NCBI GenBank assembly: GCA_022984795.1
Contig: JALIHJ010000017.1
Coordinates: 241,952-305,951 of the forward strand
Origin: Fabrea salina
Taxonomy: Eukaryota > Ciliophora > Heterotrichea > Heterotrichida > Fabreidae
DNA length: 64,000 bases
Reading direction: 5' to 3'
Part shown: positions 51,411 to 61,143 of the stretch, piece by piece
Position numbering within the stretch: the first letter of the stretch is position 1
Layout: every line of letters begins with the position of its first letter
Notes under the pieces: model-generated
Databases searched by the model: none
Told to the model about the DNA's origin: nothing
What the model saw: the letters and a program-made list of their open reading frames with translations, nothing else
Made by a program: the position numbers and the translations under genes

Positions 51411-53822
51411 ATGAATAAAAAAGACACCGACAGTGACTCTTCTGCTGTGTTTGGCGAAGCAGCAGAATCGCCACAGAATTCGCGCCCAGAAAGCCAAGTA
51501 CAAAACGAACTCTACAGGTTCATAGCTCCTCCCAACCCACTCATTCCAAGGAACAACCACACAGACACAGAACCCAGAGCACATTTAAAACTAATGTAAG
51601 CCTTAGGTAGCCCCATGCAACGCTTAGAAGGCACAGAAGTTTCCCAGTCGCAAAATCTAGTTCCAAATGCTCCCAAGTCTAAGTTCGTGACTCCTTCAGT
51701 TACTTTCATTTCCGTTTGCGAAGACAAGTAAGCATTACTTAGGAAATCAACCATTGTTTACAGAAGAGACCCAGATCCCAAAGGCAGCGTTTACAACTCC
51801 AGTATTTTGGATTTGAAGAAAGTTTTGAAATGCTCTGAACGGTCCCGTGGAGTTGCCATAAACGAAGCACAGCAAATCGAACCTAGCTATGTCCCCTCGC
51901 CTGGAGAACAAACCCTTGTTTTCGAAAGCAGGTTCGAAAGCGGCAACCTTTCCATGGCAATTAAGGTTTCAGACCACGAGTACAATTTAGTGCTTCAGAA
52001 CGACGTCAACAGCATGGGACACACACAGTGGTTCTACTTCAAAGTTGACAACACTACTAAGGGCCTAAACGTTAAGTTCAACATGATCAACTTAGGTAAA
52101 CCTGATTCTTTGTTCAACCACGGAATGAAGGTTTTAGTTTACTCAGAAACAGAAAACAAACTCAACAGCACAGGTTGGTTCAGAGGAGGTGAAGACATCA
52201 GTTACTTCGCCAACGGGATCCGCAAACCCAACAGCAACAAAACTTACTACACCCTTAGTTTCAAGTACATGTTTGGCCACTCTGGAGACTCGGTGTTTTT
52301 TGCCTACTCCTTTCCTTACACCTACTCTGACCTAATGACAGACCTGAGCAGCTTAGAAAAAGACCCTGTGAAGTCGCAATTTTTCAACAGGCGGCTGCTT
52401 TGTTACTCTTTGGGAGGAAACAGGTGTGACTACTTAACTGTGACTTCCTCTGCTTCTCCTGACGTGATGAAGAAAAGAAAGGGAGTAGTTATCTCTGCAA
52501 GGGCCCACCCAGGCGAAAGCGTGGGGTCCTGGATGATGAAGGGAGTCATAGACTTCCTTACAGGCAACTCCCGTGAGGCATGTCTCCTCAGAGAAAACTT
52601 CATATTTAAAATTATACCTATGATTAACCCGGATGGAGTTATCAACGGAAACTACAGGTGCAGCTTGGCAGGCTGCGACTTAAACAGAAGGTGGAAGAAC
52701 CCCTCCAAAACACTACATCCCATCATTCACTCTGCTAAAAGGATGATAAAGTCTTTTTGCAAAGAAAGAGAAGTAGAGTTGATCTGTGACTTGCACGGCC
52801 ACTCCAGAAGAAAGAACGTGTTTATGTACGGCTGCAACATACCTGACAAGCCTGAACTCACCAGAACTTTTCCTTACATACTTTCCAAAGTTTCTCCATT
52901 TTTCGCCTACAACTACTGTGCTTTCCGGATGCAGAAGTCAAAAGAGTCCACTCTCCGCATTTCCCTCTTCAAGGACACCAAGATCCCATTTGTCTATACG
53001 CTTGAAGCGTCTTTTTGTGGTCCAAATTTCGGAGCTTACGAAGGGCTCCACCACACCACACAAGACTTGCAAAGCATTGGAAAACACATTTGTCTGTCTT
53101 TGCTAGTCAACGCAGAAATTGAAGTGCCCCAATCTCCCGAACCCCAACCCAACCCTGAAGGCCACGTTCCGATTCTCACCAACATCAAAAAAAACGAAAT
53201 CGTCAACGAACTACTAAACAACAAAGAACTCCTTGAAGACAACGGAGAAGACTCTTCAGGCAGCGACTCAGACCCTTCAGAAGACAACTTGGAACCTGAA
53301 GTCTTTTCTGAGATTCTTCCCATCAGTCCTAAGAAAAAGTCCCCCGAAAAGAAAAAACGCCCCATCACTACAAAGAAACGCAACAAGTCCATAAGGTCAA
53401 TCAACATCCCTCTTAAAAAACGTGAAGAGCTCCCTCCTCCCAAGTGCACTAACTGCAACGAAGTTCTGGCTCCCAACCACGTGTGTCCTAAACCCAAACC
53501 AAGAACTCGTCCAACTATGAGGAGGAACTTGTACTCAACTTCACAAGCCTATTACAATGCAGCTGGAAAAAAGGTAAGGGATCAAGCCACCCAAACTCCT
53601 AACTCCACCCAAATGCGGACTGCCTCTCCTGACTCCAAAACCCGTTCTGTTTCGCAACGCACAACTCCCAAAGACCCCAGAAGGCCCGAAAGAAGTTTCC
53701 AAAGCAACTACTCAAGGAACCTAGGCAACTCTGGAGAAGCAAGCACTGCTTTTCCCAACATAGCCAAGAAGTACCACCACCCCTTGCCTTCTTGGAAGTT
53801 ACCTGACTTCAAAAAGTGTTAA
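51411..53822 (+). CDS. Cytosolic M14 carboxypeptidase, tubulin deglutamylase type (two introns)
   Basis: A CCP/AGBL metallocarboxypeptidase, which trims glutamates from tubulin tails. Without splicing the frame is broken after 61 codons. Introns 51596-51610 and 51728-51742 join three exons into 793 residues. After an N-terminal beta domain (about 140-310) the catalytic domain has ISARAHPGESVGSW (zinc ligands near His356 and Glu359). It then has NPDGVINGNYRCSLAGCDLNRRW, LICDLHGHSRRKNVFMYGC (third ligand near His452) and TLEASFCG (catalytic Glu near 522). The basic Pro/Ser C-terminal tail is disordered. It ends one base before the next ATG. Confidence 0.93.
51596..51610 (+). other. 15-nt intron 1 of the carboxypeptidase gene (phase 2)
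   Basis: GTAAGCCTTAGGTAG. It joins HLKL to IPMQRLEGTEV in frame. A is at position 10. Retention gives TAA at intron bases 2-4. Confidence 0.88.
51728..51742 (+). other. 15-nt intron 2 of the carboxypeptidase gene (phase 2)
   Basis: GTAAGCATTACTTAG. It joins SVCED to KKSTIVYRRDPD and leads into the long catalytic exon. A is at position 10. Retention gives TAA at intron bases 2-4. Confidence 0.9.
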
Positions 53823-53823
53823 A

Positions 53824-55092
53824 ATGGATAAATCAGCTAAATCTCAAGTAGTTATCTTTGTACTTAGCTTCATGTGCACTGTAGCTAGGCACTCAGCAAT
53901 GGAAGGTTGGTACATGGCCAAACCAGAAGTTGATGGAAAACTAGATTTCTCTCCTAGTTTTTTAGGTTTGCTAGACAGTGCCTTTCTGTTGTGCTACGCC
54001 ACTGGAAACTACGGAAGTGGCATACTTGCTGACAAGTACAGCATCAGGTATGTAGTTCCAACTGGAATGCTTTTAAGTGCCTTTTTGTATCTGGGAGTTA
54101 TTTTCTGCAGCTTTGCTTCACTAGGAAGTAAAACCCTGTTTTTGGTTTTGTTTGCACTGATGGGACTTTGCCAATCAACTATCTGGCCTGGAACAGTAGC
54201 TATCATGGGGAACTGGTTCAGCAAGGAGAAAAGGGGAAGAGTCATGGGGTTTTGGTCCACAAACGCAGCTGCAGGTAATATAGTGGGCTCTCAGTTGTCT
54301 GCAATTTTTTTTAGTTTTGGAGTCAGATGGGAAGTAGTGGGCTTGATACTAGTGACTCAACTAGCAATTGTAGGCCTTTTGTTTTTGTGGATGGCGAGGG
54401 ACAGACCCTCTAACGAAATCTTGACAGTTGAGTCCAACAGTGACGAAGAAACTAAGGCTGAAGAACAACTAGGGTTTACAGGCTCTTGGCAACTCCCTGG
54501 AGTAAGGCCCTACGCTTTTTCTTTTGGGTGCGTCAAAATGCTCAACTACGGAGTCATGATGTGGCTTCCTTATTTTTTGGTAGTCAAAATAGGACTTGAA
54601 GGAGAGGTTGAAGGGTCAATCACAAGCTCTTACGACGTTGGAGGAATTCTAGGGGCCATTTTGGCAGGTTATCTCAGCGACAAAGTACCGCAAAGGTGCA
54701 TAGTTCTAGTTCCCATGCTGGTGTTGTCCATTCCAGTCTTGTTTTTATTCCGACTAGGAAACGAAGAAACTTACTACATCTTTTTTGTGCTAGTTCCTAC
54801 ACTCGGAGTTCTGGTCAACGGGTCCTCAGCTATCATTTCTTCAGCTGTAGCAAACGACTTGGCCGATGCTAGAGCTATGAGCACTGTAGCAGGGATCATT
54901 GATGGAAGTGGAGGCATTGGTGCTTCTTTGGGCCAACTCATAATAGGAGCTCTTCAAGAGTATGGCTGGAACAGTGTGTTTTACTTTATGATGGTTATTG
55001 CTTTCTTTTCAGTGTCTGCACTCAGTCCTATGACACTTAGGGCTTTTATAACTTCTAGGAGTTGCCACCTTGAACTTAAACACTTAAGCTAA
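53824..55092 (+). CDS. SLC37-like sugar-phosphate/phosphate antiporter (MFS)
   Basis: A 422-residue, 12-helix major-facilitator transporter of the organophosphate antiporter group (bacterial GlpT/UhpT, eukaryotic SLC37). Visible are the first-helix CTVARHSAMEGWYMAKP, the MFS loop GSGILADKYSIR, ALMGLCQSTIWPGTVAIMGNWF and KEKRGRVMGFWSTNAAAGNIVG. The second-half ILAGYLSDKVPQR and IDGSGGIGASLGQLIIG are also present. It probably exchanges glucose-6- or glycerol-3-phosphate for phosphate across an internal membrane. Its ATG is one base after the TAA of the carboxypeptidase gene. Confidence 0.9.
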   Translation: MDKSAKSQVVIFVLSFMCTVARHSAMEGWYMAKPEVDGKLDFSPSFLGLLDSAFLLCYATGNYGSGILADKYSIRYVVPTGMLLSAFLYLGVIFCSFASLGSKTLFLVLFALMGLCQSTIWPGTVAIMGNWFSKEKRGRVMGFWSTNAAAGNIVGSQLSAIFFSFGVRWEVVGLILVTQLAIVGLLFLWMARDRPSNEILTVESNSDEETKAEEQLGFTGSWQLPGVRPYAFSFGCVKMLNYGVMMWLPYFLVVKIGLEGEVEGSITSSYDVGGILGAILAGYLSDKVPQRCIVLVPMLVLSIPVLFLFRLGNEETYYIFFVLVPTLGVLVNGSSAIISSAVANDLADARAMSTVAGIIDGSGGIGASLGQLIIGALQEYGWNSVFYFMMVIAFFSVSALSPMTLRAFITSRSCHLELKHLS

Positions 55093-55184
55093 AAGTTAAC
55101 TACAGAAAGGTTTTACACTCTTTAAAACATTGATGCAAACCAGCTCATTGGAATTTATGGGATGACTAAAAAGATTTAACTATA

Positions 55185-56408
55185 ATGATGTCGAATAAGC
55201 AACTGCTGTCAGAAGCTTCTCACTTTTACAAAGTGTCCAAAGTACTGGGAAAAGGTGCTTTTGGAGTAGTTTACGAATGCATTTCCAAGAAGACAGGCGA
55301 AGAGTTAGCTGTCAAAGTTATCAGAAAACGCCACTTTTCTGAAAAACAAATTTCTCATTGCCTCCAAGAAGCTGATCTTTTGAGTACACTGCATCACCCT
55401 AACATTGTAAAGTACCACGGTGCACAAGTCACCGAATCTTTCATCTTTCTGGAGATGGAACTCCTGAAAGGCGGTTCTTTGAAGGAACTCATTCACCAAG
55501 GAAGTTTACCAGAGAAAAACTGTGCTAAAATCATGAAGTACTTGTTTTCGGCTGTGGCTTACCTCCACAGGCAAAACGTTCTACACAGGGACATAAAGCC
55601 CGACAACATAATGTTCGGGAACTCCAAAGATTCCAGTTCTTTAAAAATCACGGACTTCGGACTCAGCACTAAGTTCAGTATAGAGCAACAGTGCAAAGAC
55701 AAAGCAGGAACGTGCATATACATGGCTCCCGAACAGCTGTTGGAAGGGAGTTTAAACATAGGAGTAGATATTTGGAGTTGCGGAATCATCTTGTATGAAA
55801 TCATCACAGGCGAGCACCCTTTGTACTCGAACCAGACTTCCAGCGCTTACCTCCAGAAACTCAAAAACATCAACTGGAAGTTCCCTCCTAGTTTTCCAGA
55901 ACTCGCTAAAAGTCTGTTCTTGAAGTGTACAGAAAAACTTCCCATTGAAAGGTACTCAGCTGAACTAGCTCTCCAGCACCCCTGGATCACCAGCAAAAAC
56001 ACTAGGATTCCACGCACTCACCTTCAGCAAGTAAGGGAGTACCAAGATAACTTCAAGATGAAGACCATTGCAAAAGCTGCTTTGCTTATTTCACTAGTTT
56101 GTTCAGAAAACAAAGTTAAGTTCAACAAAGAATATAGTGCTTTCTTAAAGGGAGAACTACCTCCAAAGAACTTACCAACAACTCCATCAGAGGCCTTTAA
56201 GTCCCCAAGACAATCCTCAAACCATCTTTCAATCCCCACTACCAAACCTCCCTCTACTTCCTACATATCACGCAGAAGGTCCTTAGATCCTAGGAAATTC
56301 GTAGTGCTTCCCAAAATTTCAAGTCGCAAACTCTTGAAAACTCCTTCTCCCAGGTCTTTCAGGTTCTTAACTACTAAATCGAATCGCTTAGACTTTCAAA
56401 AATTATAA
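55185..56408 (+). CDS. CAMK-like Ser/Thr protein kinase
   Basis: A 407-residue kinase with all catalytic elements: glycine loop GKGAFGVVY, Lys44 in AVKVIRK, alpha-C Glu62, HRDIKPDN (Asp136), DFGLS (157-159), APE-type YMAPEQ and DIWSCGIILYEI. The sequence resembles the kinase domains of calcium-dependent kinases, but no EF-hands follow. The C-terminal ~110 residues are Pro/Ser/Lys-rich, apart from a short helical segment (MKTIAKAALLISLVCSENKVKF) like the hinge that precedes EF-hands in CDPKs. Two ATGs are adjacent at the start (MM). Confidence 0.92.
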   Translation: MMSNKQLLSEASHFYKVSKVLGKGAFGVVYECISKKTGEELAVKVIRKRHFSEKQISHCLQEADLLSTLHHPNIVKYHGAQVTESFIFLEMELLKGGSLKELIHQGSLPEKNCAKIMKYLFSAVAYLHRQNVLHRDIKPDNIMFGNSKDSSSLKITDFGLSTKFSIEQQCKDKAGTCIYMAPEQLLEGSLNIGVDIWSCGIILYEIITGEHPLYSNQTSSAYLQKLKNINWKFPPSFPELAKSLFLKCTEKLPIERYSAELALQHPWITSKNTRIPRTHLQQVREYQDNFKMKTIAKAALLISLVCSENKVKFNKEYSAFLKGELPPKNLPTTPSEAFKSPRQSSNHLSIPTTKPPSTSYISRRRSLDPRKFVVLPKISSRKLLKTPSPRSFRFLTTKSNRLDFQKL

Positions 56409-56501
56409 ATTAGTAGCATTTTAGTACTTTATAATTAATTTCAACTGCCTGAAACGACTACCCAAACAATTATTCTAGTTTAAAGCCAATCAACATAATT
56501 A

Positions 56502-58247
56502 ATGGGAAAATTTTCAATAATAAGTAGGCATATAGTTCTCACTGGCAATCAGCAGTTCCACCCCAAACTACCAGTTTATGGAATTATACTGATTGACGAA
56601 GAAGTTATCGAAGACGTGGTCCTCATTCAAGAAGATGTTCCTTCCAAAATTGTAGCTGAAAAGTACGCCGACTGGAACCCTCTTGATTACAGTGACTACT
56701 ATGTGTCCCCAGGCATCATAGATCTGAACGCAACAAGAACTTGGGAATCCTACTCTGACTTAACAAAGGCCGCAGTCTCGGGAGGAACTTGCTTTTTACT
56801 CCAAGACTCACTCAAGACCCAGAATTCTGATCAGTTGTTTTGTGATGTTGCAAATATTCCAACTATCAGCGATGAAAACGCTTGTGACATTGATGAACTT
56901 CTCAAAGGAGCTTTTGCTATGAAAGCCTACAACTTTCCGCCTTCGGGAGACTACAAACCTTTAATAAACCAAATAGAATTTGTGACGCAGAAACTTTTAA
57001 ACCACAGCATTCCTTTGCTTTTTGACCCAACAGCTCCCAATCAAAGAATGATTTTGCAAGCTTCGCCTTTCCGCACAGAAACTTTAGATAACCGAATCAA
57101 CAAAAAACCCTCCCGAAACTCCCAAACCAACACCTTTGCTGGGGCCTTTCCAGACCCAATTGACTCTGGAGTGGATGATTCCCCTAAGGAAAATTACGGA
57201 ACTGTTAGTTCGCCTTTTGGGTGTTGCACCCAAGCACCAAAAGTTAAAGACCCATCCTCAGCCCTTTTAGTGCCAAACACTCTAAGACCACCTCAAAGAC
57301 GCAAAACTTACACAATCTTTGATGACCTCAACAGAAGAATCAGAGAAAACCAAGACAACATCCAGAACCTAAGTCACGCCGAAATCCACACTTACAATGC
57401 ATCAGGGGCAACCTCTTTTGATGCCAAAAAGTCCAACTTCAGCCAAAGACTCAAAAGACCTCCTCCTCTGTCAATAAAAAAAGCAGAAACAAACAAAGAG
57501 AAGCTATACATATATTACTTAGCTAACTTCCCTTACACGTGGGAAGTGTCTGGGGTGGATAAGATTCTTGAATCCATGCACCCTCAATCCAAAATTCACA
57601 TCATTAACGTGTCTTCTGCTGCAGCTTTAAACAGAGTGAGGCAAGCCAAGAAAAACTTCAAAAACTTAACAAGCGAAGTGGGCTCATTGCACCTTTGCTT
57701 TACTAGTGACTCTGTGAAAGAAGGTGACACCCGATTCAAAAGCCACCCCCCAATCAGAAACACAGCTAACTGCAACTTGCTCTGGGAACTTTTGAAGTTC
57801 AAGGGAATAGACTCTATTAGTTCCCAGCACCACTATGTTCCTTCAGAGTATAAAACAGATAACTTCCAGATAGCACTAAGGGGAATCAGCAGTATAGAGT
57901 TCACTATGCAAATTCCCTGGACTATTTTAAACGTTCCTGTTAAAACCTCTGCCAACTTCGAACATTACTTAATTAGACTCAGCAAGTGGCTATCCTTGCA
58001 GCCAGCTAGCATTTTAGGTTTGAAAAACAGAGGCTCCATTGAAAAAGGCAAGTTAGCAGACCTAGTAGTGTGGGACCCCTATGAAAAGGTGAGTGATGCT
58101 ATGAGTTTTTATGGCAACTCCAATCCTTTTGTATCCCAGCAGTTACTTGGAACCATACACAAAGTTTTTGTAAGAGGAAAACTAGCTTTCGAAGACGGTG
58201 CTTTCAATCCCTTTGGCAGAGTTGTTAAGAGATCTAACTTACTCTAA
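56502..58247 (+). CDS. Amidohydrolase-fold protein (allantoinase/DHPase-like), metal site lost
   Basis: A 581-residue protein with the cyclic-amidohydrolase frame. An N-terminal beta part is followed by VSPGIIDLNATRTWESYSDLTKAAVSGGTCFLLQDS, where family enzymes have P-G-x-x-D-x-H-x-H. Both metal-binding His are replaced, by Asn and Thr. The C-terminal SLQPASILGLKNRGSIEKGKLADLVVWDPYEK is the well-conserved allantoinase/dihydropyrimidinase ending. A 150-residue Ser/Pro/Asn-rich insert (about 190-340) interrupts the barrel. It is probably not a hydrolase; compare the non-enzymatic CRMP family. Confidence 0.82.
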   Translation: MGKFSIISRHIVLTGNQQFHPKLPVYGIILIDEEVIEDVVLIQEDVPSKIVAEKYADWNPLDYSDYYVSPGIIDLNATRTWESYSDLTKAAVSGGTCFLLQDSLKTQNSDQLFCDVANIPTISDENACDIDELLKGAFAMKAYNFPPSGDYKPLINQIEFVTQKLLNHSIPLLFDPTAPNQRMILQASPFRTETLDNRINKKPSRNSQTNTFAGAFPDPIDSGVDDSPKENYGTVSSPFGCCTQAPKVKDPSSALLVPNTLRPPQRRKTYTIFDDLNRRIRENQDNIQNLSHAEIHTYNASGATSFDAKKSNFSQRLKRPPPLSIKKAETNKEKLYIYYLANFPYTWEVSGVDKILESMHPQSKIHIINVSSAAALNRVRQAKKNFKNLTSEVGSLHLCFTSDSVKEGDTRFKSHPPIRNTANCNLLWELLKFKGIDSISSQHHYVPSEYKTDNFQIALRGISSIEFTMQIPWTILNVPVKTSANFEHYLIRLSKWLSLQPASILGLKNRGSIEKGKLADLVVWDPYEKVSDAMSFYGNSNPFVSQQLLGTIHKVFVRGKLAFEDGAFNPFGRVVKRSNLL

Positions 58248-58328
58248 TTAACTTGCCTATTCTTTTGCTTGTTTTTAGGACCTTAGAGTATTTAGGGTCT
58301 CTTATCTATAAACTTTGTTTAGTTTATT

Positions 58329-59543
58329 TTACTTGAATTGCTTAAGGTCCTTGACTTGTTGTCTGCTTATGTCGTAGAAGCACCCAGCAATGCCTGCTCT
58401 GTATTCAACTGACTTCTTCATCTTAAATGACTTCTGCCCATTCTCAATTCCTTGTTTGTATTTCTTAAGTACTCCTTTCTGGAAATTTTCTAAAGAGGCA
58501 TTCCAGTTGTCAATTTCTAATAAGAACTCAGCTAAGCTTTGGTTCATTTCCTCAATTCTGAACCCAAATAGCTGAGACTCTAAGTGGTTACCCATTTCAC
58601 TTTCTTGAGTCTCTTCTAAGGTGTCACTAGGTGTTCTTTTCTGAGGAAGTTTGACCTCTTCGTTGTAAGTTTCTTGAATCATTCTGATTCTTTTGCAGGG
58701 CTTTTGCGGACTGAGTTCATACCAGTTTTCCTCTTTCTGAAAACGATGCAATATGTGGCCCAGTTCGTGTATTAGAGTGCTTTCGAATGAAACCTGCTTG
58801 ATCATACGCTCGTTTCTACTGCCTTTGGTTGTGTAATCATATTCTTTCGTTAGGACAACATGATTGCCCAGCACGGAGACTCCTTGCACTCCTTCTGGAA
58901 GCTCATCGCAAAAGTAAGAATCTTCCTTCAAGTTCTCCAAAACTTCAGTAACTCTTGCTCGCTTCAGTTCTTTAATTCTTTTTAGTGCACTTTTGAATGC
59001 ATTAGTTCTGATTATCCTGGCTAAAAACTCAAACATTTCAGTGGGTATTCTCTCTAATGACTCTACAACCAAGTTAGTGTAAGGCTTTACATTGCATCTC
59101 ATGTCATGCAAAAGCGCAGTAACCCAGAAAGAAACCACTATCCTTCTTTTGATTTCTGCTTCTTCTGTAGTCTCATTTAGGTCTCCTAGCAAGGAGTTTC
59201 TCCGTATTGATCTTACATACTTGTCTAAGACATCACCAATTGGCATCTTCTCTCTTTGGAAGTACTCCAAGTCTTCATTGATTATTTGGCTGTTCTTGTA
59301 CACAGCCAGGAATGCCAGGACTTTGATTGCATTATCCCTTTCGAGTACTCTGAGTCCCTTGTAATTCTTGGGGACTTTGGATAGACCAAGTGGCTTTTTG
59401 AGTCTATCCACTTCCTGATTAAACACTCCTAGAGTCTCTTCATTCATGTCACTGTTGAATAGTCTCTGGAGTGCACAAATGTACTGAGTGAATGAGTCTT
59501 TGCACACCTCTGAGTCTAATGCAAGTACTGGGTTACTTTCCAT
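58329..59543 (-). CDS. HELGH-motif protein, possible zinc metallopeptidase
   Basis: A 404-residue, mainly helical protein. The one clear motif is STLIHELGHILHRF, a gluzincin-type HExxH preceded by hydrophobic residues, near residue 264. A possible third ligand is a Glu in the helix EMGNHLESQLFGF about 60 residues later. There is no signal peptide. The C-terminal helices are charged (LLEIDNWNASLENFQKGVLKKYKQ). The family is not recognised. It lies in the gene-poor subtelomere, and a decayed copy of its 5' part lies at about 63047-63330, suggesting membership in a subtelomeric gene family. Confidence 0.75.
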   Translation of the reverse strand: MESNPVLALDSEVCKDSFTQYICALQRLFNSDMNEETLGVFNQEVDRLKKPLGLSKVPKNYKGLRVLERDNAIKVLAFLAVYKNSQIINEDLEYFQREKMPIGDVLDKYVRSIRRNSLLGDLNETTEEAEIKRRIVVSFWVTALLHDMRCNVKPYTNLVVESLERIPTEMFEFLARIIRTNAFKSALKRIKELKRARVTEVLENLKEDSYFCDELPEGVQGVSVLGNHVVLTKEYDYTTKGSRNERMIKQVSFESTLIHELGHILHRFQKEENWYELSPQKPCKRIRMIQETYNEEVKLPQKRTPSDTLEETQESEMGNHLESQLFGFRIEEMNQSLAEFLLEIDNWNASLENFQKGVLKKYKQGIENGQKSFKMKKSVEYRAGIAGCFYDISRQQVKDLKQFK

Positions 59544-61143
59544 TTATATAAAGACTAAGGATAGACAATATGAGTTTGATTGCTTGTATGTAGAAGCTAA
59601 AATACTGAATGAAGAGCTATGCTAATACAGTCTTTTATTGCTAGGGTTCTTAAATCCAAGCTTAAAGCATTGACACTGTAATAACTTACATGCTTTAGAA
59701 TTAAACTCAAAGTTAAGAAAGTTTATTGAGTTTGGGTTGTTGTTAGGCCCCTGAGTTGAATTAGTAGGTCTTCATTTAGGGTGTTGTTTCGTCTTTCTGC
59801 TTGTTTTTGTGTTCTCTTTGATCTTGAATTTCATCCAGAGCAGTAGTGTTTCCTTTCTTACTTTTGAGTGAGTTCCTGATTTTCCTTCTTAGTTGTTGTC
59901 TAGAGTTACTCCTTGCTTTGCGATTTTATGCAGGTTCTCTAGGGCTTTGGGCTAAGTTTTGTTTGTAGGTTATTTTTCCTAGCCCAAGTGTTCGTTTAGA
60001 TGCTACAACAACTCTCTAAACCTGAAAATCAATCAAAAGTCTTCACGTCTGACTTCAGTAGCTAGGTACACACTAGTTTTACCAAGTCAATCTAGTGCTT
60101 CTTATATTCTTTATTCTGTGTTCAAACTACTCCTCAGTCTCAGAACTGTGTTTCTGACAACCTGGTTTTTCACTGTTTCCACTTTGGTCTCTAGGATCAC
60201 TTTCTACTACCCTTTGTTTCCACTCCTAAGCATAACTCCAGCAAGACCTCTATTTATTATACCTAAACTAATAAATCAGACTGTGATGTGCATGAGTTTG
60301 TGTTCAACTGTAAGAATCAACAAGTCAGCAAGTAACCAAGTGTTCATGAAGCATGATGTCTTGTTCAGAACTCTATAGTCAAACAGATCTAAGGTTTACT
60401 GAGTTCCTATCAAAGGATTGACTTTGGAAGATTACTTACTACCAGTGAAAGCTTGTTTCTAGAACCAGTAGAAAGTTATCTCAGAATATTGGTCCCTTAT
60501 AAATCTCTTTCAACTTGGGTTTAAGAATTGCTTAAATTCTGTCCTAGGTGTTAAGCACTAGTTCCCAGATGTGTCCGATTAATTCACAAACAATAGCTAC
60601 TTGAAAACTCGAGTTCCAAGCAACCAAAGCAAGAGTAGCCAATAAACTACTTAAAGTTTAACCTTATTAAGAACTAATTCTAGTTTCCTTAAAGTTTTTA
60701 TCCTCAGACCTTTTCTGGTACTGCCTGATAAATGGAACCTAGGCTGATTGTTAGTGGAAGTGAGGATAATACTGCTGTCTAAGCTTCTGCAATGCTATAA
60801 GTCAGTCTTGAATTGTCTTCGTTGGTTGCTTGCTTTGCTTGCACTTCTCAAAGCCTAATCTTTTCTTCGCATTTTGGTTGCTAGCTTAGTGTACAATTTG
60901 ATGCTCTTGAGGTTCTGGTTAGTTGCTCACAGTCCTTACTTCTATGCCTTAAGTTCTGGCTTCTCTCCGGTAGTATGTCACCATCTGACCATTTCCCGCT
61001 CATACTTTATTACTACTCCCATACTATCACCTTTAACCTTAGCTTTCCACGTTTACTTATCTTCAGCCTTTTGTGTGCTGTTCAAGGTTAGGTCCAGCCC
61101 CCTAGACTTCTTAACTCAGTCAAACTCATATCCCCCTAATTCA
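59544..61143. other. Subtelomeric non-coding region, 1.6 kb
   Basis: No convincing gene. The longest ORF (60118-60378) has no start context, no family and a random composition. The segment 59740-59960 is T/G-rich with a telomere-like TTAGGGTGTT at 59776-59785 and the words GTTTCGTCTTTCTGCTTG and TTTGATCTTG. These recur in the block at 62.6-62.8 kb. The rest is ordinary A/T-rich DNA. This stretch contrasts sharply with the near gap-free coding DNA before 58.3 kb. Confidence 0.6.

Noticed and set aside
60118-60378. 86-residue ORF in the subtelomeric spacer
   Set aside because: It has no start context, no family resemblance and random-looking composition, and lies in DNA that otherwise shows no coding character.
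60874-61143. 90-residue N-terminal extension of the P-loop ATPase
   Set aside because: The extension has a composition unlike the rest, and the ATG at 61144 opens a clear mitochondrial-type presequence.
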